Shown piece after piece: positions 23,601 through 34,793 of a stretch of DNA of 64,000 nucleotides. The notes beneath the pieces are model-generated. The model made no database searches. It saw only the letters and a program-made list of their open reading frames with translations, and was not told the origin of the DNA. A program made the translations under genes and the position numbers. The first letter of the stretch is position 1. Every line of letters begins with the position of its first letter. The stretch is from assembly GCF_007655135.1 (NCBI RefSeq), contig NC_045130.1:20651363-20715362 (forward strand), in the 5' to 3' direction. The DNA is from Punica granatum. Its lineage: Eukaryota; Streptophyta; Magnoliopsida; Myrtales; Lythraceae.

Positions 23601-25738
23601 CCCGTAAGGCAGAGTCCGTGGTAGCCGAGGAAGATCGAGCTCGGCACGCTAGCTCCGACCACGGCACCAAGTGAGGTCGGGTTCCTTGAACTCCTAAAGG
23701 ACAGATCTAGACGTTCGTGGATGATTTCAAACTTGCCAAAGCCTGGACAAACCCGAAACGATGAGAGAAAGTTCGACTAGAAACGATGCAACCCGATAAA
23801 GAGAGAATGGATGAAATGGGGGTTGTGCACGGTGGTATGGCTCTCGAACCGTGACCACCTCTTCACGGGGGAGAGTGAGGGTTGTGAGGGACCCTTTCAA
23901 CGTGATGGCACGACTCGCCGAAGTCGTGGGAAGAAATGGCACGCGTGGAGGACTCGGGTGCGCCGGAGGAATTTCCTAGAGACCCGATGATGTTCACGGT
24001 TGAAACGTGGGATTGGAGGCTTCAAACCAAAAATCCAAGCCCGGAAATGAACTTAGGGGGTGGGAAATATGTAGGCTAGGAAGTTTGGTGATGTTTGGCT
24101 TAAGTCGGTTTAGGCGGTGATCGGAATACCGGGTGGTTTTCCGTTGATTTTGGCCGATCTTGGCCGCGGGACGGGCTGTGCGAGGATGAGGGAGTGGGCT
24201 GGAGGTTGAGAGGGTTTTAGAGAGAAGTTAGCTTGAGAGAGGATGGAGTTGAAGAAGTCATTAAGGCTAATGATGGATGGGAACTTATAGGGATGACTAA
24301 TGGTGCGATTAGGATGAGCTAAGTGTAGTTAGAGGAGTGAATTAGGGTGGCCGGATTTTGAAAGGTGATTAGAGTGGGGTTTATGTCACTTAGAGTGTAG
24401 GGGAAGTAAGAAGAGAAGTGATGGGAGGTGATCGATGGGTGATGTGTGTAAGAGATATTTGAAATGTGTGGAGGAGGGAAGCTCTAGGGATTGAGCCATT
24501 GGACCAAGGGTTGAGCCGCCGGTGGGAGGGAATTAGCCACGGCTTGATGCGACCAAGCCATGGCTCCGGGTTTAGCCGTGGCTTGGGATTGAGCCATAGG
24601 CTCTTCTTGGCTCGAGGAAAAGCCGAGAGAAGCTCGAGGCTCGATTGATCGCGTGTCTGATCTCCGACGTCCGATTAATTGATAAATTTGGAGTGCTTGT
24701 ATGAAGAGGATTTAAATGATCCTAATATCGCCATATTTCATGTGAACGAATATTCGAGTGGCTCGGCACCTCGAGAGTCGGTTTTGCCCTGTTTGGATAC
24801 TCAGAGTGGAGTTGACCATTCCCGTCCTCCAATTGCTCCTTCGTCTATCGTAGTGTCCGTCTCGGTGAGCTTTTTATTCCGTGCGGGATCATTGGATCGC
24901 CGTCCTCGACCGAAGGCCATTAGCCGAAGGTGACTTAGGGACCCGCGATCAGGGTTTTATCAGTGTTCCCCGAATGTCCTGAGGTGTTTGGAGGCCGCTG
25001 TGGCCTTTGTTTGTCAGAGACATGCCCCCGAAGACTTGCCGAGAGGCGTTCGTGACCATTGAAATGTCACTCGGGAGACTTAACTCATCTACTTGGCCCG
25101 AGGTGAAGTGATTTCCCTAATCCTAAGAGTCATAGGGAATGAGTGGCGTGAAGCTCAGACGTCAACTTTCCACCGAATGAGCTCTGAACGTTAGATTCTA
25201 TCTGAAAGGGCCCCTTCCCCGGGTCGGGACTCACTCGGGAGACTAAGACGAGCCCCGAGAGGCAGTTTGAAACTTGTTCCACGGTTCTGTTGGTCCTTGG
25301 GTGTGTGCAGGCCCGTTTCCGGGTGCCGTTTACTTGTCCATGGATCGGGCGCTCCGGGAGCCCCGTCGGGAAGGTGTCTACAAAACGTTCGGGGGTGCCC
25401 TGGTTTAAGCAGGAGGCTTCTAAAATGTGCTCGGAGGTGCCATGGGTCATTTTGGTGTCAAGAGGGATTTTTAGAGTCCCATATTGGATACCTTCGGATG
25501 TTTCGGCGATCCGGCGGTGAATAGTATCGCAGTGTCGGCCTATGATGTTTTTGGGGTTCGTTGTTCGGCTGTTCTTCTGATTACCCTCATGTGCCATTCT
25601 AGTGGACCTTGCTTCTCTCCTGTAATTCATTCCTCTGTGCCTGCATGTTCGCCTCCGGCTTCCCGATCGTGAATAGTGACCCGAGCTTTGGTCGGAAGTC
25701 CTCTGTTGGAGCCAGTGGACCAAAATGGGGTGCTGACA
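20604..25738 (-). repeat. Ogre-type 3' LTR of about 5.1 kb (LTR 1)
   Basis: On the plus strand it begins TGTATGCACCTGAATTTC, a mutated form of the family end TGTGCGCACCCGAATTTC. It ends GGACCAAAATGGGGTGCTGACA. The length, 5135 bp, is within the range known for Ogre LTRs. It aligns with LTR fragments Z, X and Y over their whole lengths. A TATA-like CTATAAG on the minus strand is at 24284-24290. There are no genes inside; short open frames are incidental. Confidence 0.8.
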
Positions 25739-25752
25739 GCTTGCCCCTCTTT
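25739..25752 (-). other. polypurine tract of the Ogre-type element
   Basis: The minus strand reads AACCAAAGAGGGGCAAGC against the LTR start TGTCAGCACC. The same tract is found beside LTR A at 39253-39270. Confidence 0.75.
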
Positions 25753-26008
25753 GGTTGCGTGCTCGATTAGAGGAGGTAACCAAAGATCATGAGAAACATC
25801 CCTTTTGGTCCCGGCGGCCGTCTTGTTGTCATTTTCTATAGTAACTCGCCCCTCCGCGTTGGATACTTAGGGAGGATGTGTAAAATGCCCGAACCTGTCA
25901 CAGGATAACCACATGGTTGAGAGGTAGAGGTTATGAAACAGTGGGTGATGGGGTATGAGCCCGCAAGACAGTATGTGCGGGTCTGAAACCTGGGGGAGGC
26001 AATAAATT
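25753..26008. other. Ogre-type 3' non-coding region
   Basis: Part of the internal 3' untranslated region between the polypurine tract and the tandem array. No gene. Confidence 0.6.
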
Positions 26009-26552
26009 GCCAGGCCGAAGCCCGTGGAAAGCAGTACAATGCTAGGCCGAAGCCCGTGAAAAGCAGTAAAATGCCAGGCGGAAACCCGTGGAAAGCAGTA
26101 GATCGCCAGGCCAAAGCCCGTGGAAAGCAATAGATGGCCAGGCCGAAGCCCGTGGAAAACAGTAGATTGCCAGGCCGAAGCTCGTGGAAAGCAGTAAAAT
26201 GCCAGGCCGAAACCCGCGGAAAGCAGTAGATCGCCAGGCCGAAACCCGTGGAAAGCAGTAAAATGCCAGGCCGAAGCCCGCGAAAAGCAGTAGATTGCCA
26301 GGCCGAAGCCCGTGGAAAGCAGTAAAATGCCAGGCCGAAGCCCGCGGAAAGCAGTAGATTGCCAGGCCGAAGCCCGTGGAAACCAGTAAAATGCCAAGCC
26401 GAAGCCCGCGGAAAGCAATAGATTGCCAGGCCGAAGCCCGTGGAAAACAGTAAAATGCCAGGGCGAAGCCCGTGGAAAGCAATAAAATGCCAGGCCGAAG
26501 CCCGTGGAAAGCAGTAAATTGCCAGGCCGAAACCCGTGGAAAACGGTAAAAT
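26009..26552. repeat. 32-bp tandem array, 17 units
   Basis: Seventeen 32-bp units of the form GCCAGGCCGAAGCCCGTGG plus a short variable end; units 1 and 17 start exactly 512 bases apart. In units 6-14 the unit end alternates between AAAAT and AGATT/AGATC, a 64-bp higher-order pattern. All minus-strand frames stay open across the array because the unit lacks stop codons, so the predicted proteins there are artefacts. The array lies between integrase and the 3' LTR, the place where Ogre elements commonly carry tandem repeats. Confidence 0.95.
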
Positions 26553-27618
26553 GCCAAAGTGTGGGAAAAGTAGAGGTGGAAATCTTATGCTAGGTGGTAT
26601 CTCAAAGGTGCTGGAAGAGGCGAATTGCTCGGTTCAGAGTCGAGATCATGCTCGGGCAATGCAGGGTGCTGCTTGTTGCGTTTTGGACTGGAGTGAGGTG
26701 GCTTTCCCCCTTTTGTCGGGCCCTCCATTTGATTTGAGGCCATGATCTGCTACATGAGCCAACCGCGCGTTCGTCAAGGAGGAGATGCCCCTTTGGGTTC
26801 CCGACTGCACCTGCGCGTGGAGAAGAAGGCAACCTACAAAGGATGTCAGCTACGCCCAGTCGGTGAAACTATGATGCGTAAGAGAAATCTATGTAAAGAT
26901 GTATCGGGGACTTGCTATCGGTGACCGTTGGAGGGTGGTCGTGTCCCTATAGAGGAATGGCCTTTCGTGGAACGGGGTGACCCGTGGAATATGTGCATAA
27001 AGGTAAAGGAAGAGATCTTATGGGATCCTCCAAATGAAGGATACGTTGATTCGACCTCGTTTCGAGGCGCGCCTCGAGCCGGGAGAGTCGAAGAGAGTTT
27101 GCTTGCGTCAAAGGATGTCGAACCACTACTCGGTGTAGCTTCACAGAAAAGTGCCGCCGTTCTTTCGTGGCCGGGTCGACAATTGTTCCCCTAAATTTTA
27201 CCTAGGTCGTCGGGTGTGTGACGGCCTACCGGGGTATTCTATTCGATTCTTCTCACATGAATGCTCATCTTTTGCTACGATCGCCTGTGTTTAGGTGCGA
27301 TCGCACCTCTCGGATCCTCTGACTTTTGCCTAGGCCGCCCTTTGAGGGTTTTCGACCTAGCGAGGAAATGCTTTATGCTCTCCTTTTGCCACGACTCCCC
27401 TTTGCGGGATTTTAAGCCGTGCCCCTCGTCCCCTAATTTTTACCTAGGCCGCCTCGGGGAGGTTTTCGACCTAGCAGGAAAAATTATTCTTCTTTTTCTC
27501 TCAAGAAGGTTTCGAGGTGGGGGGAATGACGGAAGTCGGTGCATGTATAAATGAATGGAAAATGTGTTATAAATGAAACGGACACGAGGCCCGGCAAATG
27601 AAAGACAAACACGAGCGG
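26553..27618. other. Ogre-type 3' non-coding region, conserved with 40.9-42.6 kb
   Basis: No gene. Two stretches resemble the gag-pol-less element. GGAGGAGATGCCCCTTTGGG near 26780 resembles GGAGGAGATGCCCCTTGGGG near 40980. TTTTCGACCTAGCGAGG near 27347 (with related copies to 27480) resembles TTTTCGACCTAGCGGG near 42532. The repeated TTTTGCC(TA/AC) GGCCGCC modules may form RNA structure. Confidence 0.6.
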
Positions 27619-29391
27619 TCATGAGTAATACTTCTTGATGGCATCAGCGTTGACCGGGAGTGTATTTTCGGTCCCATCCATGTCGCTCAAAATGATGGCA
27701 CCTCCGGAGAAAGTCTCCTTAACAACAAAGGGTCCATCGTATTTGTACGAGAACTTTCCCCGAGAGTCCGGTGTGACGTGTAAGACCTTCCTCAAAACGA
27801 GGTCACCGGGGTTGAATTCGCGGTGACGGACTTTTGCGTTGAATGCTCGAGCCATCCTTTATTGGTAGCACTGTCCGTGGCATAGTGCTTTCAGTCTCCT
27901 TTCGTCGATGAGGTTTAACTGTTCGTAACGCTGTTTTGCCCATTCTGCTTCTTCAAGTACGGTTTCGGCGAGGATCCTCATGGAAGGAATTTCAACCTCA
28001 ATTGGGAGGACCGCTTCCATGCCGTAGACCAAGGAATATGGAGTCGCCCCCGTGAAGGTCCGGATGGACGTTCGATATGCCAAGAGCGCGTAAGGGAGCA
28101 TCTCATGCTAGTCCTTGTAATTCACTGTCATTTTTTCAATGATCTTTTCGATGTTCTTGTTCGCAGCTTCCACCGTACCGTTCATTTGGGGACGGTATGG
28201 AGTGGAATTGCGATGCTGGACTTTGAATTACGCACAGAGCTCGTCGATGACTTTGTTGTTCAAGTTCTTAGCGTTGTCCGTGACGATCGTTGCCGGGACC
28301 CCATATCGGGCAATGACGTCGCGCTTGAGAAAACAGGCCATGGCTTTTGCAGTGACTGACGCGAGTGTTATAGCCTCGATCCATTTGGTGAAGTAATCAA
28401 TCGCCACCAAGATAAACAAATGCCCGTTAGATGCCTTGGGGTTGATCGGGCCGATCACGTCCATCCCCCACATTGAAAAATGCCACGGGGCCGTCATAGG
28501 GCGTAGCTCATTGGGAGGCGCCTTGATCTGGTCGGCGTAAACCTGGCATCGGTGGCAATGCCTGACGTGCTTCACGCAATCGATCTCCATAGTGGACCAA
28601 TAGTAGCCTAAGCGCATAATCTTCTTAGCTAGCATGAGACCGTTCATAAGGGGTCCGCAATTTCCTCCGTGCATTTCCTCCATGAGACGTCGTGATTCAT
28701 GTTCGTCGATGCATCGGAGGAGTGTGGAGTCGAAGGAACGGCGGTAAAGTATCTCGCCGTTCAGAAAATAGTGTATCGCGAGGCGCTTGAGCGTCTTTCG
28801 ATCGCGACGATCGGCGAATGGGGGATATTGGCCAGTTCGTAAGAAGTTCTTAATGTCTTCGTACCACGGCTTCGCCTCGGTCGCCTTGATTGCATTGCAG
28901 TGGGCCGGGCCTTTGGCTATCTCAATCTCGAGGGGCTCGATAAGGTTTTCCCTTGTGATGCTTACCATGGAAGCGAGTGTCGCAAGTGCATCTGCGAACT
29001 GATTCTTCATGCGTGGGGTGTAGGTGAATGAGATGTACTCAAAGCTCTCCGTTAACCCTTCGAGGTACTCGTGGTATGGCACCAGCTTCGCATCCTTTGT
29101 CTTCCACTGCCCTAATGTTTGGAAGATTGTGAGCATAGAATTGCCGAATACTTCTAACTCCTTTACCTTGAAGTCGATCGCCACTTGTAGGCCGATGATG
29201 CATGCCTCGTACTCGGCCACATTATTGGTGCATGGGAAGTCAATTTTTGCCGCCACCGGGTAATAGCGTCCTTCCGGGGATATCAGTACTGCGCCGATGT
29301 CGGATCCTGTGGAATTGACGGCACCGTCAAAATACATCTTCCACCCCGGCTTCTCCTCCTCACCATCTACTTAGAGAATTCCCTCGTCCGG
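27619..29391 (-). pseudogene. Ogre/Tat RNase H-integrase, inactivated
   Basis: A single minus-strand frame covers the RNase H-like domain (MYFDGAVN, NNVAEYEACIIGL, FADALATLASM) and then integrase. Integrase has its zinc-site CHRC motif, core motifs WGMDVIGPI, VTDNAKN and NGTVEAANKNIEKI (D-D-E), and the C-terminal FNPGDLVLRKV. It has no frameshift but carries in-frame stops near 29370, at 28228-28230, near 28111 and near 27860. The RNase H motif normally read GDS is GNS here, a loss of a catalytic Asp. The product would have cut the RNA strand of RNA-DNA hybrids and inserted the cDNA. Sequence upstream of the RNase H is missing. Confidence 0.9.
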
Positions 29392-29396
29392 GAAGT

Positions 29397-32104
29397 TGTG
29401 CGCACCCGAATTTCATCTCGTCGGGGCACGCATGCGCGCGCCTAAGCAAACGCGGCTTGGGAGTGTCCACCTTCCCGGGGATGCGCGACGGACGCACGTG
29501 AGAAGGAGTCGCCACTTGCCATTTTACGACCCGAAGGTCGAGGGCCGGCAAGTTACCCGGGTCTAGGGGTACGGGTACACCTAAATGCTAAGGCAATGGT
29601 CGTACGGAACCGAAAATTCCGAATTCGGGGGTTCTATTATGTGCGGGCCTATATCCCGCACGCCCTTTCGGTACTCTAGCTTGCTAGGCTTGCCGTTTCG
29701 TTTATTTACCGCGTGATTTAGAGTTGCACTCGACTCGCCCTCTTTGACACCATAAATTCGATGAATAGGTCAAGTTGGGCCAAGAGTTCGAAAGATGAGT
29801 AAGCTTGTGCATCGAGGAGTCGGTTCACTATCTTAGCGTTACAGTTCATCGAACCGTGATGGTCGAATCCCTGCGTGAACCAAAGCCACGAGCATCCGAG
29901 CTTACTCACCCTTTGGTGGCGATAGGCCAACTTAACCGATCCGGCACTCGGACCTCTCGCTCACCGATCGGGGATCCTTACAAGTATACGAATGATCATA
30001 CAAATAGAATTCTCGCAGTGTTCTTTCAACTAATTACAAGGTATAACTGAATAAGTAAATGGATCCCGATCGGTTTGCATCGGGCCAATATTCCGCTCCG
30101 GCTCACCGTGTATTTTGACTAACCGATAAATAAATTAAGGCAACGCGGGCTCAAATAGCCGGGGGTCGGGTCCAATCGAACCGACGGTTTGTAGGAGAAC
30201 CGATTAGTTCCCACTGTAATCGTTGGACCGATCGAGCTCCCGGGTGATATCTAAACACGCTTCACACATCCAATCCAAATTGCCTTCCACATAGGCCGTA
30301 TTTAGAGTGTGGTGGTGACTCGAGGCTAGATCCCATTCCGCACTCGGGTTGCATGCTCTCGGTGAGTCAAGAGGCGTTGGACCCCGTGCAATACGTAGCC
30401 TATGGGCTCGGGCCCGAACCGTAATAGATCATCATATGCAAAGACAAAACAGAAGAATACTGATAAAACTGACATAGTACAGACAATAACTGACAACTGT
30501 CAGTGAGTACAGACAAGTGGTGTATTAAGTCGAATGTACATGATTTAATCAGTTATTAACCGGGGTTGATTAGCAAACAATGCATCTAACCTAGGCAAAC
30601 ATAGAGGGCGGGCTAGGATGCGGTTCTAAGCCAATTATATGTGTGGATTTGTTTTTAGGACTCTTATTTAGTTAAGTGTCACTACGGTTTCACCGAATTA
30701 TCCAAACTCGTGTTTTGACTCTAGATTGGAATCTATCATTCCGCCTATCCATTATCTAGTATTTGATTAGGCCGGATGTATGATTAGTCCGGTTCTTTGT
30801 GTTTTGTAACTGAAAATAAGATGCTCCCCACCGAATCTACGATAGGAAGAAAGAAACACCGAAAATGAACGAAATGGGCCGCGCGAATGAAACTCGCACC
30901 CGAACGGGTTGCCTTTTCCCGTCCATAGATCATGGTGTTTCCGACTCCCTAGCGCTTATGGTATCGGTGGATCACGGAATGATGATTATGCCCTTGGATG
31001 ATGAAATTGCAATGTTCGTGCATAAATTGGGGATCGCGTCACACGAAGGAGTCTAAGAAAGACTCTCGTACCCCGACTCGGGCCACCTCAAATTGGGCCC
31101 GGACTCGAGTCATGGCACGTGAGTACTCACTAGACAACAATTCTATTCGTGTCACGTGTCTCGGTATTTTGAAATCGTGAATTTTGGTGGAAAAGGGCAT
31201 TCTCGTCGTTCCGTAAATCATCGATGCGTTTACGAATTAAGGATCGATTGGCCCAATTATTTAGTCTAAGTGACTTAATTAACTGAGTGGAACGTCCCAT
31301 TTTCCCATTTTGTGAAATTATTCGGTAGTTACCAATTTGTATCACAATTACGGATTTGGCGGGTATTTATCCGGAGCTAACATGTCTAATAAATGATTGA
31401 TGCGCGATCGACAATTAAATGGAAAGCCCGATTACAAATAACTCCAAGAGCCGACTTCCAAACGGAGGAGGAGGCCGACCTAGACTCGAAGAGAGCCACG
31501 GGACGCTCGATCACATCCCGAAGATGGTGACCGAACCTTCCCTTGGCTCAACCTCGGGTCTTGGGCGGTCTCTTGCGCCGACTTCAATCGTTTCTTGCAT
31601 GTCTCATATACCATAGAAATCAATAATACAAATACCCAATAAAATAATGCCGTCATGATGTAGAATACACAAATAAACACACGAGATGAATACATACATG
31701 AAATTCGTAATGCGACATTAATTTATTCAAGGCCAAATTCAGAAATTTATCCCGAGAAACCCTCGACATCACGGTAGGAGAAGTTCGTGGCCCCGGAAGG
31801 ACCAAGGGACCTCTCGGCCTCCCCGTAAGGAACGTGGCCGTGAGCTCCCCTTGGTGCCACCGACCCGTGGGGACCTCTTCCCCCTAGATCCCGAATGTTT
31901 CTCGTTGCATTATCGCATCTTGGTACGGTTAAAAACATCACGACCAAAGAAATGGTTCAATCCGAAGTGATGAGGCGGCCATGGACTCTAGAGAGCCAAG
32001 AGGGCTCACGGCCCTCCCGCTAAGAGGTTCGGCCGAGAGGTCTCACGGCTCTCTTGGGTCCATGTCGGTCTCATCCCCCCGGATCCGAGGCACTTCGTGT
32101 TATG
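29397..32104 (-). repeat. Ogre-type LTR fragment Z
   Basis: It begins with the exact family terminus TGTGCGCACCCGAATTTC and follows LTR 1 for about 2.7 kb. It is then cut at 32105 by the start of a plus-strand LTR. An intact end against the pol pseudogene argues for integration rather than deletion. Confidence 0.85.
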
Positions 32105-33440
32105 TGTCAGCACCCCATTTTGGCCCACCGGCTTCCCACACGAGAATTCCCGACCAAAGCTCGGGACGCTATTCATCATCCGGCAACCAGAGGCAAGTAG
32201 GCGGGCACGGAGTCACGAACAATGGGAGAAGAGCTGGGTCAATTAGAAAAGCCGAATAGAGCAGTCAGAAGAACGAACGAACAAGGAATCCCGAAAACGA
32301 CGGAGCTGGCACTGTGGCACTATTCATCACCGAGTCACCGAAGCACCGAAAGGTGCCCAATATGGGACTCTAAAAATCCCTCTCAGTGCCAAAGTGACCA
32401 ACGACACATCCGGACGCATTTCCAGGGCATACCACATAAGCCGGGACACCCCGATCTCTCACGGACGCCTTTTCTGACAGGGCTCGCGGGGCCCGCTCCA
32501 CTGACAAGCAAACAGCCCCCCAAAACCGGCCTACAGGCACCCAGGGACCACCAAAGTCGGGGAACAAGCTTCAGATGACCTTCCGGAACTCGACTCGGTT
32601 TCCCGAGGGACGTTTTAGTGGTCATGAACGTCTCCCGGCGAGCCTCTGGGGCACGTCCACGGAAAACAGAGATCACAACGATCCCCGAGCACCTCAAGAC
32701 ATTCAGGGAACACTGAGAAAGCCCCGATCAAAAGTCCCTAGGTCTTCCCGAGCCGACGGTCTTCGGCCGGGGACGACGAGCCAACAATCCCCCACGGGGC
32801 ATATGGGCCACCAAAACGAATGTCAAGATGCACAAAGAGCAATCGGGGACCGGAGGGCACTAAACTCCGCTCCGAACATCCAAACACGGCAAAACCGACT
32901 CTCAAGGCGCCGAGTCGCCCGAACGTTCGTTCACACGACGCATGGCGATATTAGGCTCATTCAAGTCCTCGTCGTTCAAGCATTCCAAATCTATAAATCA
33001 ATTGGACATCGGAGATCGGATGCGAGCTCAATCAAGTTTCAAGCGTTTTTCGGCTTTTCTCTCAATCGAATGGGACCCACAGCTCAGCCAAGCCAAGCCA
33101 CCAAGCCGCGGCTCAACCCCAAGCCACGACTCAATCTTCAAGCCGCGGCTAATTCCCCACCGGCGGCTCAATCCTTGCCCCAATGGCTCAATCCCAAGAG
33201 CTTCCCTCAACCACACATTCAAAATATCCCTTACACATCCTCACATCAACTCCCATCTTTCCATCACTTCCCATCAACTTCCCACTCACTTTCCCCACCT
33301 TAATCTTCCCTCCAAAAATTCGGAATCCCTAAGCACCCATTAATTGCACTTAGTTTTCACTAAACAAGCCATTAAGTTTTCCTTTATAAGCCCATTGCAT
33401 CATTAATTTAAGCACAACTCAACTTCCATCATCTCTCTAG
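32105..33440 (+). repeat. Ogre-type LTR fragment W, opposite orientation
   Basis: Starts with the exact LTR terminus TGTCAGCACCCCATTTTGG and aligns with the reverse complement of LTR 1 for 1336 bp. A TATA box (TTTATAAG) is at 33383-33390. It stops at 33440, about 50 bp after the TATA box, and switches to a minus-strand LTR interior. It is therefore essentially a U3 promoter segment facing right. Confidence 0.8.
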
Positions 33441-34793
33441 ATCCCGCACGCCCTTTCGGTACTCTAGTTTGCTAGGCTTGCCGTTTTGTTTATTTACCGC
33501 GTGACTTAGGGTTGCACTTGACTCGCCCGTTTTGACACCGTAAAGTCGATGAATTGATCAAGTTGGGCCAAGGCCCCGAGAGAAAAGTAGGCTTGCGTCT
33601 TGAGAAATTGGTTCACTATCTTCGCGTTACAGTTCGTCGAACCGTGATGGTTGATTCCCTGCGCGAACCGAGACCAAGAGTGTTCGAGCTTACTCATCTC
33701 TTGGTAACAACAGCTCAACTTGACCGATTCGACACTCGGACCTCTCGCTCGCCGATCGGGGATCCTTACAAATGAATGAATGAATGTACAAACAAAATCC
33801 TCGCAATGTTCTCTCGAATAATTATAAAATACAACTGAATAAAGTAAGTGGATCCCGATCGGTTGGCGTTGAACCAATATTCCGCTCCGGCTCACCGTGA
33901 GATTTTTGAGTGACCGACAAGTAAGTTAAGGCAATGAGGGCTTAGGAAGCCGGGGGTCAGGTCCGATCGAACCAACGAGCGATGCGAAAGTCGATCGATT
34001 CTCACGATAACCGTTGGACCGTTCGAGCTCCCAGGTGATGTCTAACCATGATTCACACACCCGATCCAAGTCGTCTTCCACATAGACATTACCGGGAGTA
34101 GAGTGGTGACTCGAGGCTAGACCCCATTTCGCACTCGGGTTGCGCGTGCTCGGTGTACATGGGGGTGTTGGACCCCGTGGTCGATGGTTCGGGATGTTAG
34201 CCCCTGTGATAAGCGTGACCTGTGGGTTCGGGCTCGAACCACAACAAACAGCAAGTAACAGTGGAAAACGGAAGAAAACCGATAAAAACTGATAAAACAG
34301 ATGAAAACAGACAAATACAGACAAGTCGTGTATTATGCCAAGTTTATGTGATTTAGCCAATTATTAACCGAGGTTGATTGGTAGACAATCTCCCTACCCT
34401 AGGCAAACAAATGAATGTGCTAGAATGCAGTTCTAAGTCAACTATGTGTGTGAGTTTGTTTTAAAACTTTATTCTGTATAGTGACAGTGCGGTTTCACTG
34501 AATATGCCAAACTCATGTTTTGACTCTCGCTTTGGAACCTAGAGTTCCACCTAGTCATTATCTAACGTTTGATTAGGTCAAATGAATGATTAATCCGGTA
34601 TTATGTATTTTGCAATAGAAATAACAATGCTAACTACCGAATCTACGGTAAGACGATAGAAACACCGAAAGTGGATGAAATGGGCCATGCGAATGAAACT
34701 CACACCCGGACGGGTTGCCCCTTTTTTATCCATAGATCGAGGTGTTTCGGTCTTCTTAACGCCTAGGATATCGGCGAATCACGAAATGACGGT
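33441..34793 (-). repeat. Ogre-type LTR X, left part
   Basis: Begins about 240 bp inside the LTR (ATCCCGCACGCCCTTTCGG) and continues collinearly until it is split by the 15.2-kb element at 34794. It resumes at 49962. The left terminus is lost at the junction with W. Confidence 0.8.
34789..34793. repeat. target-site duplication ACGGT, left copy
   Basis: ACGGT precedes the LTR at 34794 and recurs directly after the other LTR at 49962-49966. Confidence 0.95.

Larger units (their letters stand above)
20604..29396 (-). mobile_element. 5'-truncated Tat/Ogre-type Ty3/gypsy element
   Basis: Read on the minus strand it holds the 3' half of a very large gypsy element: a decayed RNase H-integrase frame (27619-29337), a non-coding 3' region with a tandem array (26009-26552), a polypurine tract (about 25739-25752) and a 3' LTR of about 5.1 kb. 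Gag, protease and reverse transcriptase are absent. At 29397 the sequence changes abruptly to the exact terminus of another LTR of the same family. An exact LTR end suggests that another copy integrated into this element's pol, with later loss of the rest. Very long LTRs, a long 3' non-coding region with tandem repeats, and RNase H followed by integrase are typical of Ogre/Tat elements. Confidence 0.85.

Noticed and set aside
26009..26552. CRISPR-like regular repeat
   Set aside because: Units are directly adjacent with no unique spacers, in plant retroelement DNA with no cas genes.
25867..26557. Minus-strand open frames of 171 and 183 codons rich in Phe, Gly and Ala-Trp
   Set aside because: They are the 32-bp repeat read in different frames. 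The unit has no stop codon, so every frame stays open; no family resemblance.
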